A stretch of 64,000 bases of DNA from Lacticaseibacillus yichunensis (GTDB taxonomy: Bacteria > Bacillota > Bacilli > Lactobacillales > Lactobacillaceae), in NCBI RefSeq assembly GCF_003946405.1, contig NZ_RHOG01000009.1:1-64000 (forward strand), in the 5' to 3' direction. Positions 53,382 to 61,690 of the stretch are shown here, one piece after another. Numbering within the stretch: the first letter of the stretch is position 1; each line of letters starts with the position of its first letter. Both the position numbers and the translations under genes were made by a program. The notes below the pieces were generated by a model. That model saw only the letters and a list, made by a program, of their open reading frames with translations. It was not told the origin of the DNA and made no database searches.

Positions 53382-53503
53382 TCCCGTGCGCCGTCCCCGT
53401 CTATCCGTATTGTACCAAGACCACCAGACAAAAGGGTGCGTCACGCCTCGCCGCACCATCGAATGCCCCACAAGCAATTTCGAGAGCAACACCCGCGTTG
53501 ATA

Positions 53504-53531
53504 TTGACATAGTGTAATTAAAGGCTATCGT
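53504..53531 (+). promoter_or_regulatory. promoter of the MFS transporter gene
   Basis: Consensus TTGACA, a 16-bp spacer and TATCGT, about 35 bp before the TTG start. Confidence 0.5.
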
Positions 53532-53564
53532 AGAAGTTATCTTACCGTAAAGGATGCGGCCGCA

Positions 53565-54806
53565 TTGAACGTCTTAGGCACCATGTTTTCCTCGCTTCGT
53601 GAAAAGAATTTCCGGTATTTCTGGATCGGCCAGTGTATCTCCGTCATGGGCACCTGGATCCAGCGCACCGCCCAGACCTGGCTCGTGTACCAAATGACCA
53701 AGTCGGCCTTTCTGGTGGGGTTGCTCTCCGCCTGCCAGTTTTTACCGATTCTCGGCCTGACGCTTGTCGCAGGCTCTTTGATCGACCGCCATCCCAAGCG
53801 CCGCATTTTGATGATCACGCAGGCCGGTTTTTTGGTGCTCGGCGTCATCATGACGGTGATTGTGATGACTGGCGTGGTCCAGTATTGGATGGTCCTTGCC
53901 ATCGCCTTAGGTTACGGCGTCCTGCAGAGTTTTGACACACCGACGCGCCAGTCGTTCGTCGTCGAACTCGTTGGCCGCAAAAATCTGATGAACGGCATTT
54001 CACTGAACTCCACGATCTTCAACCTCGCCAAGATCGCCGGGCCATCACTGGCTGGCCTTTTGATGGTCAAATTCTCGGTCGGCATCTGTTTTCTCGTTGA
54101 TGCGATCTCCTACTTAGCCGTTCTCGGCGGCCTGTTTTTGATCAAGCAGACCAAGGTCGTCGCCACCCCGTCGAAAAAACGGTTGTGGGCCGATGTCAAA
54201 GACGGCCTCAAATATGTTTGGTCGCATGCCGGCATCCGCATGAGTGCGGAATTGATGCTGATCGTGTCGACGCTCAACTTCAACAATAATGTCATCATCC
54301 CGATCTACGCGAACCAAGTGCTGGGCGGCGGCGCGGACATTTATGCCAACCTGCTGTCGGCCACCGGGATCGGCTCGCTTGCCGCAGCGTTTTTGATGAG
54401 CTACCTGTCGCGGTTTGGCCTGCAGCGCAACATTTATCTGTGGGTCGCAGTCGGCACCGCGGGCTTGCAGGCGGCCATGTTCTTCGTCCGCTCGTATCCA
54501 CTCGCCATGGTGATGATGGTCCTGATCGGTTTTTGCAACATGATCTTCCTCAACCAGTCCAACGCCTCGTTCCAGTTCGACATTCCAAACGAATTGCGTG
54601 GCCGCATCATGAGTGTGTACGTGCTGCTCAACCAAGGCACCACCCCGGTCGGCTCGATCTATGTCGGCTCCGTGATGGACGCGTTGACCGGCCTGTGGGG
54701 CTTTCCGTCCTGCGGGATCCTCGCACTCGTGCTTCTCGTCCCTGTTTTACTGGCCAACCGCCAACTCGTCGGGCACTGGCTCCATCCGAATTTGAAGGAA
54801 AGCTGA
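53565..54806 (+). CDS. MFS transporter (EntS/MFS_3-like exporter)
   Basis: A 413-residue membrane protein with about 12 membrane segments. FRYFWIGQCISVMGTWIQRT near the N-terminus and LVAGSLIDRHPKRRILM (the conserved loop 2-3 motif of the superfamily), together with QSFDTPTRQSFVVELVG, fit the MFS_3 group, which includes enterobactin and drug exporters. The start is TTG 53565 behind AAAGGATG; an ATG six codons later is the alternative. The gene is probably monocistronic. The substrate is not predictable. Confidence 0.85.
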   Translation: MNVLGTMFSSLREKNFRYFWIGQCISVMGTWIQRTAQTWLVYQMTKSAFLVGLLSACQFLPILGLTLVAGSLIDRHPKRRILMITQAGFLVLGVIMTVIVMTGVVQYWMVLAIALGYGVLQSFDTPTRQSFVVELVGRKNLMNGISLNSTIFNLAKIAGPSLAGLLMVKFSVGICFLVDAISYLAVLGGLFLIKQTKVVATPSKKRLWADVKDGLKYVWSHAGIRMSAELMLIVSTLNFNNNVIIPIYANQVLGGGADIYANLLSATGIGSLAAAFLMSYLSRFGLQRNIYLWVAVGTAGLQAAMFFVRSYPLAMVMMVLIGFCNMIFLNQSNASFQFDIPNELRGRIMSVYVLLNQGTTPVGSIYVGSVMDALTGLWGFPSCGILALVLLVPVLLANRQLVGHWLHPNLKES

Positions 54807-54831
54807 CCCCGCGCCGCGCGAGTCAGATTCG

Positions 54832-54861
54832 TTGCGTGGTTGCACGCCCCGTGCCTATAAT
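54832..54861 (+). promoter_or_regulatory. promoter of the 128-residue protein gene
   Basis: TTGCGT, an 18-bp spacer and a consensus TATAAT, directly behind the MFS gene. Confidence 0.6.
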
Positions 54862-54885
54862 GCAGGCGATAAGGAGGCGAGCGCC

Positions 54886-55272
54886 ATGGATCTGGGATCT
54901 TATGACTATGTCCAGCGCGTCTATAATCGCAATATGGTTTTGCCTGATCACCGCTTGCCAAAAACAGCCGCAGATGGCGACCAGCGTTTGCTCAATGATG
55001 GGACGTTGACGCTGACCATGCACATCCGCGGCGGCCAGGTAACGGCGATCACCATTCACACAACTGCGCCGACCAGCCGCGTGTACATGCAGGTCTTCGA
55101 GGGCTTCGAGTTTGGCGTTGAGGCGGTCGGCATCTGGTTGGAAACCTACCACACCGCCCTGCAGAAGGGACAAGCAAATGGCATCGTCAAAGGCATCGAG
55201 GCGCGCTATACTTACGCCGAAGCAACCGGCCTTACCGTGACCCTGCGGCGCGTGGCGGATCTGGATCAGTAG
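54886..55272 (+). CDS. conserved-looking hypothetical protein, 128 residues
   Basis: A soluble protein without signal peptide or membrane segments, unrecognised. The sequence alternates short beta-like stretches (LTLTMHIRGGQVTAITIHT) with a helical part (FEFGVEAVGIWLETYHTALQ), suggesting one small alpha/beta domain. The frame is open 18 codons earlier, but AAGGAGG stands about nine bases before ATG 54886, and the promoter -10 at 54856-54861 rules out most of the longer form. A strong terminator follows. Expression as its own unit argues that it is real. No function is offered. Confidence 0.65.
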   Translation: MDLGSYDYVQRVYNRNMVLPDHRLPKTAADGDQRLLNDGTLTLTMHIRGGQVTAITIHTTAPTSRVYMQVFEGFEFGVEAVGIWLETYHTALQKGQANGIVKGIEARYTYAEATGLTVTLRRVADLDQ

Positions 55273-55298
55273 AATAAGACGGAAAACTTCCCGTATAC

Positions 55299-55333
55299 AA
55301 AAAAACTGGGCGCAACGGTTGCGTCCAGTTTTT
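55299..55333. terminator. terminator downstream of the 128-residue protein gene
   Basis: AAAAACTGGGCGCAA and TTGCGTCCAGTTTTT with runs on both sides; it could serve the plus-strand gene and the minus-strand candidate RNA2. Confidence 0.85.
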
Positions 55334-55680
55334 ATGTCTGCCCGGCGCCTTCACGTCGGGCCTATTTTTGAAAAAAGTTCTGACGGCACAGCAAACAGGC
55401 CGAAGTCTCCTCCGACCTGCCAAATTTTAGGTTGGATCCCTTTCCCTCTTCATTTTCGAGATTCCTCCCGTCGGTGTTTGGGAACTTATTCAGTTTGAAA
55501 TGTGGGTGGTACATTTTTCCGGTACTTCCCAGTACCGGGTCCGTTTAAGCCCTTTGGGTTACCCCCTTACTGCAGGTAACCGTCATTGCGTCGCTCGGGG
55601 TAGGTCGCGGGTTGGTTCCCGCCGGACTGACCGACGCTGGGAGAGAACTCGTGGCCAGCTCCTCCACGCCTCTCAGTGTC
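55334..55680 (-). ncRNA. candidate structured non-coding RNA, about 350 nt (RNA2)
   Basis: From the promoter at 55687-55715 the transcript would start near 55680. Its 5' 55 bases fold into one long hairpin: CCGACACTGAGAG pairs with CTCTCCCAGCGTCGG, enclosing CGTGG with CCACG (55629-55681). GGTTACC with GGGTAACC (about 55556-55582) and GGTAC with GTACC (about 55521-55536) form further stems. The 3' end is uncertain; it may run to the terminator at 55299-55333. No protein frame with a ribosome site follows. No match by eye to common RNA families. It shares UGGCCAC and CGGACCC words with RNA1, in the same order. Confidence 0.5.
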
Positions 55681-55686
55681 GGGATT

Positions 55687-55715
55687 ATAATAACTCCAGT
55701 AAGCGGATACGTCAA
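55687..55715 (-). promoter_or_regulatory. strong minus-strand promoter for candidate RNA2
   Basis: Minus strand TTGACG, a 17-bp spacer and TATTAT, with an overlapping TATAAT three bases further (spacer 20). Confidence 0.7.
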
Positions 55716-55950
55716 CAGATAAAATTGTAAATTGTTTGTATCGCTTGCGCCTTATCTTGTGAATCAAGCACTCGCCGTTGAATCACCGAAAACCCTATGT
55801 CTGTTTGGGCTACTATCATGTTCAAGCGACGATGTCACAATCGCACCGTCTGCGAAATTACGTTGAATAATCGCCATTAAAATGTTCAATTAAAGAACAC
55901 CAATCACGCCAGCCATAAGCCTTTTTCGTTTGTGTTCCCGCTCACAACAC
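55716..55950. other. AT-rich spacer without recognised features
   Basis: 235 bp between the RNA2 promoter and the 89-residue protein gene. I see no gene, and no convincing terminator for the operon that ends at 55951. Confidence 0.4.
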
Positions 55951-56220
55951 TTACTTAGCTTCGGCCGCGATGATCTGATAATCCAAGGCCGAGATCGGGG
56001 CCAAATGATCGAGCAACTGACTCGAAAGGCTAACTTCGGTGGCCAGGCCTGTCGCTTTTGCAAAAAGCAGGTACGCGCCATCCACCAACGCATCCCCTTG
56101 CGCATTCACCGCCGCCGTGGTCGTGATGTACAGTCCCGATCCCGGCATCAGGGTCACAGGCCGGCCGTCATCATCTTTTGTGTCGATCGTCTGAATCACC
56201 CGGTAATAACTTGTCTTCAT
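55951..56220 (-). CDS. small hypothetical protein, 89 residues
   Basis: An unrecognised soluble protein (MKTSYYRVIQTIDTKDDDGR at the start). The frame is open far upstream inside the DUF1801 gene, but ATG 56220 overlaps that gene's TGA stop (ATGA) with GAGG before it, a typical coupled start. The middle is beta-like and neutral, and the end is acidic (AAEAK). It is probably cotranscribed with the DUF1801-like gene. No function assigned. Confidence 0.6.
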   Translation of the reverse strand: MKTSYYRVIQTIDTKDDDGRPVTLMPGSGLYITTTAAVNAQGDALVDGAYLLFAKATGLATEVSLSSQLLDHLAPISALDYQIIAAEAK

Positions 56221-56825
56221 TTGCTTACCTCTTTCGCGTTTCGCGGCTGCCACGGCATCTTCATGTAGACATTCCCGGCCGCCAGTTCCGTCAATAGTTG
56301 CGCCAGCCGAGCCTGCTGGGTCGCGGGCCGCTTTGCCTGACCGAGCCACCGCAGATAATCGTTTTGCTGATACGGTGGGCGTGCCTCGTAGGCTTCCCGC
56401 AGGCCATGCGCCGCCAGGGCCGCCGCGACCGCATCCGGCATGGTCTCCCGCTGGCGTGCGGTTGGCACGGCCGCCGTCGCCCCTTTATCTGTCATACGGG
56501 CGGCGCGCCATTGGGTCATCGCCCGCACCAATTTTGCCGGCAACGGCTGGTCATAAGGAAACTGAATCGCGCCTTTGCTCGTGTGAAAGGCCTGCAGTTC
56601 CTCGGAAAAATTGGTGATGGTCGCCGGCGTTGGGTAGAAGCCGACATGCTGGCGATTCGCGGCAAAATAGACAGCCGCCTTCCCCTGCAGATAAAAAGCT
56701 GGCATCCCATATGCGAGCCGCTCTTCCGCTTGCGGCAGGGCCTCGCGCAACAGCGTCGCCCATTCCTGAAGGCGTGGCTGCACCGATTCGGGTTGGTGGA
56801 AAATATAGTCGTCGATCACAGTCAT
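56217..56825 (-). CDS. DUF1801/YdeI-like protein
   Basis: A 202-residue soluble protein. Residues 1-110 match the DUF1801 pattern (EERLAYGMPAFYLQGKAAVY, HVGFYPTPATITNF, GAIQFPYDQPLPAKLV), an SCP2-like alpha/beta fold of unknown function. The C-terminal part (PDAVAAALAAHGLREAYEAR, YLRWLGQAKRPATQQARLAQ) resembles the YdeI/OmpD-associated helical domain, which often follows DUF1801. ATG 56825 lies seven bases after AAGGA. It overlaps the downstream small gene. It lies 80 bp behind the DHA2 transporter, perhaps in one operon. Confidence 0.8.
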   Translation of the reverse strand: MTVIDDYIFHQPESVQPRLQEWATLLREALPQAEERLAYGMPAFYLQGKAAVYFAANRQHVGFYPTPATITNFSEELQAFHTSKGAIQFPYDQPLPAKLVRAMTQWRAARMTDKGATAAVPTARQRETMPDAVAAALAAHGLREAYEARPPYQQNDYLRWLGQAKRPATQQARLAQLLTELAAGNVYMKMPWQPRNAKEVSK

Positions 56826-56906
56826 TGTGTTGTCCTTCTTTCTTGGGTCATTCCGCCCTGCTCCGGCAATGTGAAGCGGCATATCCCTCTTCAAGTCGTC
56901 CGTCAG

Positions 56907-58385
56907 TTACCCCGCGGTTCGGTTCGCCACCCGCGCGCGGCGCTGCGACCAAATATGCAGCGCCCAGGCCGCGAGCATCAGGGCCAGCGACACCGTCATG
57001 ATATTGTGCAGCCCGCCATGCAAGATCGTCCGCATTTCAGGTAGCAAACGTTGCGGCAAGCTGCCGACAGTGCTGGCGTCGCTGAGCTTGTTGAGCATCC
57101 CCATTGTGATGCGGCCGGCTGATGCGGCAACCCCCGCGGCCAGCGCGTGGTTCATCACGATGCCCGAAATGGCCGCGATGAACGTCTGACTCAGCATCCG
57201 TATCCAAAACGAGAACGATGTGGCGACCGGGACATCCGCGGCCGCGGCATCAGTCTGCACCTTGACCTGCAGTTCGGTGAAGCAGGCCCCGTTGCCGAAG
57301 CCCTCAAACACGCCAGCCACCAGCAAGATCCAGTATGGGGCGTGGACACCGGCGATGACTAGCGGGACGAAGGCGATGGTCAGGGTCAAAATGCCGATTG
57401 TGATCACCCGATATGGTGTCAGCCGCCGACGCATTGGAGCGACCGAAGCCGACCCAAAGAAATTCGCAAACGAGCTGGGAATCTGCGTCGCACCGCCGAT
57501 CAGCGCCGATGTTCCCAGTAGGCCCTGCGCCCACATTGGACTATACGTGATGAAGCCCATGAACGCCGCCCAGATCAGCGCGAATAAGGCAAAATCGATG
57601 ACCAGCGCCCGATTTTTGAAAAGCCGGCCCGGAATGATCGGATCCACCGCCCGTTTTTCCGCAAAAAGCAACCAGCCAAATCCGGCGGCTGCGATCGCCA
57701 GCAACAACACGATCGTGCCAAGACTGCCCGTGCCGATCGGCTCGATGCCCGCCAGCAAGGCCACCAGCCCGATCACCATCGCAATGGCCCCGGACCGATC
57801 CAGTGGGGAACGCTGCTGACTATTTTTCGCGACCTGATAAAACGACTGGACGACCACCGCGGACAACAGCCCAATCGGCACATTCAGATAAAAGACCCAG
57901 TGCCAGGAAAACGTATCGACAATGTAGCCCCCGACCAGCGGCCCGATGATCGTCGCCATGCTGTAAGAGCCGGAGACTAGCCCCAGTACCTGCATCCGTT
58001 TGCGCGGATCGCGGTAAAGGTCGGCGTAAATGATATACGGCAGAGAGACCATGCCACCGTTGCCCAGCCCGGACAGCGCCCGCGCTGCGATCAAAAACGC
58101 CATGTTCGGCGCCAGGCCCTGAAGCAACGACCCGAGCACAAACAACAAGGCCGCCAATTCATAAGCAAATTTATTGGAGGTGCGCTGGCCGAGCTTGCTC
58201 CAAAGCACCGTCGACACGGCGGTCCCCAGCAAAAACGAGGCGACGATCCACGCCATGTACTGCAGGCCGTGCAGATCGGCGATGATCGCCGGCAGCGCCG
58301 TGTTCACAATGGTACTATCCAGCCCGCTCATGGCGTTTGACAGCAATAAGGCAACGGTGACGATCATGATGGCACGTTTACTCAC
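56907..58385 (-). CDS. DHA2-family MFS multidrug transporter
   Basis: A 492-residue membrane protein with about 14 membrane segments, the DHA2 topology. LDSTIVNTALPAIIADLHGL (motif D1), the loop motif SKLGQRTSNKF, RALSGLGNGGM, and motif C, GPLVGGYIVDTFSWHWVFYL, are all visible, so it is a drug/proton antiporter-type exporter. The start is GTG 58385, overlapping the methyltransferase stop by 8 bp (GTGAGTAA). There is no adjacent regulator. The substrate range is unknown. Confidence 0.9.
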   Translation of the reverse strand: MSKRAIMIVTVALLLSNAMSGLDSTIVNTALPAIIADLHGLQYMAWIVASFLLGTAVSTVLWSKLGQRTSNKFAYELAALLFVLGSLLQGLAPNMAFLIAARALSGLGNGGMVSLPYIIYADLYRDPRKRMQVLGLVSGSYSMATIIGPLVGGYIVDTFSWHWVFYLNVPIGLLSAVVVQSFYQVAKNSQQRSPLDRSGAIAMVIGLVALLAGIEPIGTGSLGTIVLLLAIAAAGFGWLLFAEKRAVDPIIPGRLFKNRALVIDFALFALIWAAFMGFITYSPMWAQGLLGTSALIGGATQIPSSFANFFGSASVAPMRRRLTPYRVITIGILTLTIAFVPLVIAGVHAPYWILLVAGVFEGFGNGACFTELQVKVQTDAAAADVPVATSFSFWIRMLSQTFIAAISGIVMNHALAAGVAASAGRITMGMLNKLSDASTVGSLPQRLLPEMRTILHGGLHNIMTVSLALMLAAWALHIWSQRRARVANRTAG

Positions 58386-59007
58386 GAGAAGACTTCTTTC
58401 CTTGTTTCCGGGCTAACTTTTTCGACAGGCCATGCTTATTGGCGGCCGTTGCGGCTTTGCGGCGTGCGGCCTCGCCTCGCCGTTTTTCCGCGATGAAAAC
58501 AAAATAGCCATCGCGCTCGACCACGCGCAGCCCGCCGAAGACCGCGCGAATCTTATTTTCATACCACAGGCGGCGCTTGGTCACCATGTACAGCGTCCCG
58601 CCAACCGCCAGCTGCCGGTACGCGCCTTCGATGAACCCCTTGGCCACGGAAAAATCGGTGTGATACGGCGGATTGGACAGCACCACATCAAACACCTCAC
58701 CGCCCAGCGCCGAAAAGCCATCGCTCTTGAGGATGCGCGGGGCAACGCCATTGCGGGTGGCATTGGCCGTTGCGACCGCCACCGCATCCTCCTGCACATC
58801 CACCATCGTCACCTGAGCGGCCGGCAAAGTTTTGGCAAAATAGAGTCCGACAAAGCCCGACCCGCAGCCTAAGTCGAGGATACGGCTGCCGTCCTGCACC
58901 GGCGCCAAGTCCAGCATGGCCTGAGTGCCGCGATCCAGGGCGGTCGGGGAAAAAACAGTGGGCAGGGTCTCAATAGTTAGTGTGGTCTGATGATAGGTGA
59001 ATTGCAT
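58378..59007 (-). CDS. class I SAM-dependent methyltransferase (RsmC/small-domain type)
   Basis: A 209-residue methyltransferase. The SAM loop is ILDLGCGSGFVGLYFA near residue 43, and the catalytic motif VVLSNPPYHTDF near 108 indicates an N-methyltransferase acting on a base, as in RsmC-type rRNA enzymes. The basic C-terminus (AARRKAATAANKHGLSKKLA) may bind RNA. ATG 59007 follows GGAGGT. It overlaps the downstream MFS exporter by 8 bp. The substrate is inferred only from the family. Confidence 0.85.
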   Translation of the reverse strand: MQFTYHQTTLTIETLPTVFSPTALDRGTQAMLDLAPVQDGSRILDLGCGSGFVGLYFAKTLPAAQVTMVDVQEDAVAVATANATRNGVAPRILKSDGFSALGGEVFDVVLSNPPYHTDFSVAKGFIEGAYRQLAVGGTLYMVTKRRLWYENKIRAVFGGLRVVERDGYFVFIAEKRRGEAARRKAATAANKHGLSKKLARKQGKKSSRE

Positions 59008-59106
59008 GGCGTAACCTCCAGTTGTGACGATCTCTTTCAGTCTACGCGTTGAGGCCCGCCAGCGAAATGTTTTTCGGGGAAAATGGGGGCGGCCTGCCTA
59101 ACTGAG

Positions 59107-59260
59107 CCACCATCCCGCGGGCCTACACACCCTGTAGTTGGGTTCCGGCTCGCATGGCGGAAGCATCTAGGCGTCTCATGCACTCGATGGCTAAGCCCGC
59201 CATCAAGCGCATGAGCCGACCTAGCTGTTCCGCCATCCCGCGAGCCTGCACACCCTGAAT
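59107..59260 (-). repeat. family B intergenic hairpin repeat (B4)
   Basis: On the minus strand CAGGGTGTGCAGGCTCGCGG leads to GGATGGCGGAACAGCTAGG, which pairs with CCTAGATGCTTCCGCCAT. The apical stem is TTGATGGCG with AGCCATCGA. It closes with GGAACCCAACTACAGGGTG, where the next unit would begin; only the next unit's first 20 bases are present. Confidence 0.7.
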
Positions 59261-59262
59261 CA

Positions 59263-59298
59263 AAAAAGGCCGCGACAGCGTGTTCGCCATCGCAGTGT
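59263..59298 (-). terminator. probable terminator of the EEP-family gene
   Basis: Minus strand GCGATGGCG, a loop and CGCTGTCGC, then GGCCTTTTTT. There is a two-base mismatch in the stem. Confidence 0.5.
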
Positions 59299-59310
59299 TC
59301 AAGCACAACT

Positions 59311-60039
59311 TCAATAAAATCCCACATCCGCCGCCAACATCAAATGATCCGACAAAATCGGCGTCACCGTCCGGACATTGGAAAGCGTCAAATTACGGCT
59401 CGTGAAAATATTGTCGATGGCAAATTGCTGCATTGTCGCATCGCGCCACATGTACGTGTCCAGCCACCTGCCGTCCTGCCCATTGGCCATATTCAGCTGT
59501 TCGGCCAGGACCTGCCATTCTTCGTGGCGCTGATCCATGTTGAAATCACCAAACACGATCTGCTCCTTGAGTGGGTCGGCGCCCAGTGCGTCCAGAAGCT
59601 GCGCAGCTTCATCGATCCGCAGCGCCGGCTTTTCAAAAGCGAAGTGGGTGTTGTACACGGCGATGTCGTGCCCTGCCACGTGATAGACGCCGCGCTGAAA
59701 CACCCGCGGTTCCTCGCCGCGGCTGGCAAAATGCGTGGCATCGCAGGCTGCCAGCGGGCGGTCGGCGAAAGTTGCGATACCATACGACCCGCCCATCAGC
59801 GGCATCGCCTCGGCAAATGAATTCGTGTATTGCGTGCCGCCGATCACGGCCGGCATGTCGAACGGATTGCGATCAGTGAACCGGTCGACCTCCTGCACCC
59901 CGATGACCGCCAAGTGTTCCTGGCTGAAAAGTCGCTGGAGGGCCTCCAAGTCAGGATGCTGCCCACCTGCGATGTTGAACGTTGCCACATGAAGTTCCAC
60001 GTTGATGACCTGCCTTTGTTGTTTTGCAACCGTTGTCAT
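59311..60039 (-). CDS. endonuclease/exonuclease/phosphatase (EEP) family hydrolase
   Basis: A 242-residue metal-dependent phosphodiesterase. The fold markers appear in order: VATFNIAGG near residue 18, IGVQEVDRFT with the metal-binding Glu near 48, VYNTHFAFEKP, FGDFNMDQRH near 167, IDNIFTSRN and the catalytic LSDHLMLAAD at the end. There is no signal peptide, so it is cytosolic. The substrate could be a nucleic acid, a sugar phosphate or a lipid headgroup; the sequence does not decide. ATG 60039 follows GTAGGA. It is monocistronic. Confidence 0.88.
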   Translation of the reverse strand: MTTVAKQQRQVINVELHVATFNIAGGQHPDLEALQRLFSQEHLAVIGVQEVDRFTDRNPFDMPAVIGGTQYTNSFAEAMPLMGGSYGIATFADRPLAACDATHFASRGEEPRVFQRGVYHVAGHDIAVYNTHFAFEKPALRIDEAAQLLDALGADPLKEQIVFGDFNMDQRHEEWQVLAEQLNMANGQDGRWLDTYMWRDATMQQFAIDNIFTSRNLTLSNVRTVTPILSDHLMLAADVGFY

Positions 60040-60208
60040 CTTAATCCTACCCCGAAAAGGCCGGCCGGGTCAGGGAAAAACGATGGCGTCCGCAAAACTT
60101 GGAATGAGCCGTCATGTCAAGTTGGCAGGGCAAGTTCTCAACCGCAGGCGGCAAGGCGACCGGCTTTTCTGAAAGGCCAAGGCAAGCTAGCACCGCACCG
60201 GCCTCCTG

Positions 60209-60922
60209 TCACTTCAAATGTGCCCCAAGCGCCCGCATTTTCGCAAACACTGCGTCTTCACCGCGCCGATCCGCCCTGCTGGCCGTGTGAATCGTGCTCC
60301 CCGGGCGGTTGCGCTTGGTGTACAGCGCCGCGGGCTGATACGCATAGCGGCCCGGCGTTTTCGCGACAAACTCAGCGGTGAACAAATAATCCTCCGCCAG
60401 CGTCAAAGACTCATCAAAGCGCAAGTTAGCCGCCTCGATCGCGCTGCGCCGAAACGCCTTGTTCCAGACGTATCCGCCGACCTCTGTGCCATGATGGCTG
60501 ACCTGTTCAAACATCGCGCGCTGATCAAGCATCATCGCCCGGTTTCCAGCTCCGCGCCGCGAATACCAGTTATAGCCAACGCTCGAAGCGACCACATCAG
60601 GCGCCGAAAATCCGCCGGCCAGCACTTCGACAAAGTTCGGCGCGATCAGGTCATCGCCATCCAAAAAGGCCACGGCTTCGCCCGTCGCCCGGTCCAGTCC
60701 ATAATTTCGTGCCGCCGACACGCCGCGGTGGCTGGGAAAAACGGCAGCGTGAAACTGCGGCACCCCGCGCACAAAGTCCACCACCGTTTCGCCCGTCCCA
60801 TCCGTCGACCCGTCATCGACCAACCACAACTCAAAATCCTGCGTCTGGTGGGTCAGATCATCCAACATCCCCCGCAAATAGCTGCCCAGCTGAAACGTCG
60901 GGATCACGATCGTCAATTGCAT
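60209..60922 (-). CDS. GT2-family glycosyltransferase
   Basis: A 237-residue GT-A glycosyltransferase. LTIVIPTFQLGSYLRG at the start, LVDDGSTDGTGE near 36 and the metal motif AFLDGDDLIAP near 87 define GT2. VWNKAFRRSAIEAANLRF and ESLTLAEDYLFTAEF follow, as in the enzyme at 9.0 kb. The frame is open 20 codons earlier, but AAGGAGG about nine bases before ATG 60922 fixes the start. No membrane segment. It is isolated from other polysaccharide genes and its acceptor is unknown. Confidence 0.87.
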   Translation of the reverse strand: MQLTIVIPTFQLGSYLRGMLDDLTHQTQDFELWLVDDGSTDGTGETVVDFVRGVPQFHAAVFPSHRGVSAARNYGLDRATGEAVAFLDGDDLIAPNFVEVLAGGFSAPDVVASSVGYNWYSRRGAGNRAMMLDQRAMFEQVSHHGTEVGGYVWNKAFRRSAIEAANLRFDESLTLAEDYLFTAEFVAKTPGRYAYQPAALYTKRNRPGSTIHTASRADRRGEDAVFAKMRALGAHLK

Positions 60923-61038
60923 CGCGGCCGCCTCCTTTTTCTGTGATGGGCAAATTATCGGCGGCGCCGGCGTATTCGTCAATCAAAGTGACTCGTGGGG
61001 CGGCGCGACGCAGTTTTCCTGGACGCCAGCGCACCCAG

Positions 61039-61689
61039 TCAAAGATATTTACTGCCCTCGCGCACTGCCAGTGACATCAACTCATGGTCTCGCATAAACG
61101 CGCGCACCCAGTCGGAATCCGTCTTGCTGTACTGCCGCAGTGCCCATCCGATCGCCTTCTGAATGAAGAATTCTGGAGTAGTCCGGTCGGCCAAGATCGC
61201 GCGTGACAACATCGCGGTGTCCGTCTGCGTTTTTTCCATCAATTGAAGCGTGATGCCGACGCGGCGCAGCCAAAAATCATCCTGGCCGAAAAACCAGTCG
61301 AAAATCGCCGCCTTTTCCGCGGGATGTCGCGCGATGTAGCGGCCAAACACCATCCGCCAGGCGTCAACGCTGTCCCACCAGGCCTTCACCGGCACAAATT
61401 CGGCCAGCCAGCGCATGTCCGTCAGCGTCCACTGCCGCACGCGGGCGCTGGCCAAGTCGATCGCCGCATACTGATATTCCCGCTCAGGCCGGGCATACAG
61501 CGCCGCGACCGCACCCCGCAACGCCTCAGTCGACCAGGTGCGGCTGGCGGCAATCAGCGGTCGCAGTTGCCGCTTCCGTTCAGGCGTTTTGACCCCAAGA
61601 AACGGAAACCGATTCCTCATATAATGGGCCATGGGCGCCGCATTGGCGGGGTCCCCTTGCAGGAAGAAGGTCTCGGCCGTCACCGCCAT
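61039..61689 (-). CDS. AlkD-like DNA alkylation repair protein
   Basis: A 216-residue all-helical HEAT-like-repeat protein of the AlkC/AlkD family, which removes alkylated bases such as 3- and 7-methylpurines without base flipping. YMRNRFPFLGVKTPERKRQL near residue 23 and the C-terminal EFFIQKAIGWALRQYSKTD, containing the tryptophan and neighbouring residues of the active site, are typical. The start lies one base after the stop of the DUF1304 gene, with no strong ribosome site of its own, so coupling is likely. Confidence 0.88.
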   Translation of the reverse strand: MAVTAETFFLQGDPANAAPMAHYMRNRFPFLGVKTPERKRQLRPLIAASRTWSTEALRGAVAALYARPEREYQYAAIDLASARVRQWTLTDMRWLAEFVPVKAWWDSVDAWRMVFGRYIARHPAEKAAIFDWFFGQDDFWLRRVGITLQLMEKTQTDTAMLSRAILADRTTPEFFIQKAIGWALRQYSKTDSDWVRAFMRDHELMSLAVREGSKYL

Positions 61690-61690
61690 C

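Larger units (their letters stand above)
59008..59310. other. 303-bp gap with family B repeat B4 and the EEP-gene terminator
   Basis: Between the methyltransferase start and the phosphodiesterase stop. Positions 59107-59260 hold a family B unit, and 59263-59298 a weak terminator. Confidence 0.6.

Noticed and set aside
55629-55681. SAM riboswitch, because the RNA2 5' hairpin contains GAGG...GGAG...CUGGCC
   Set aside because: The remaining conserved SAM-box elements are absent, and no methionine or SAM gene follows on that strand.
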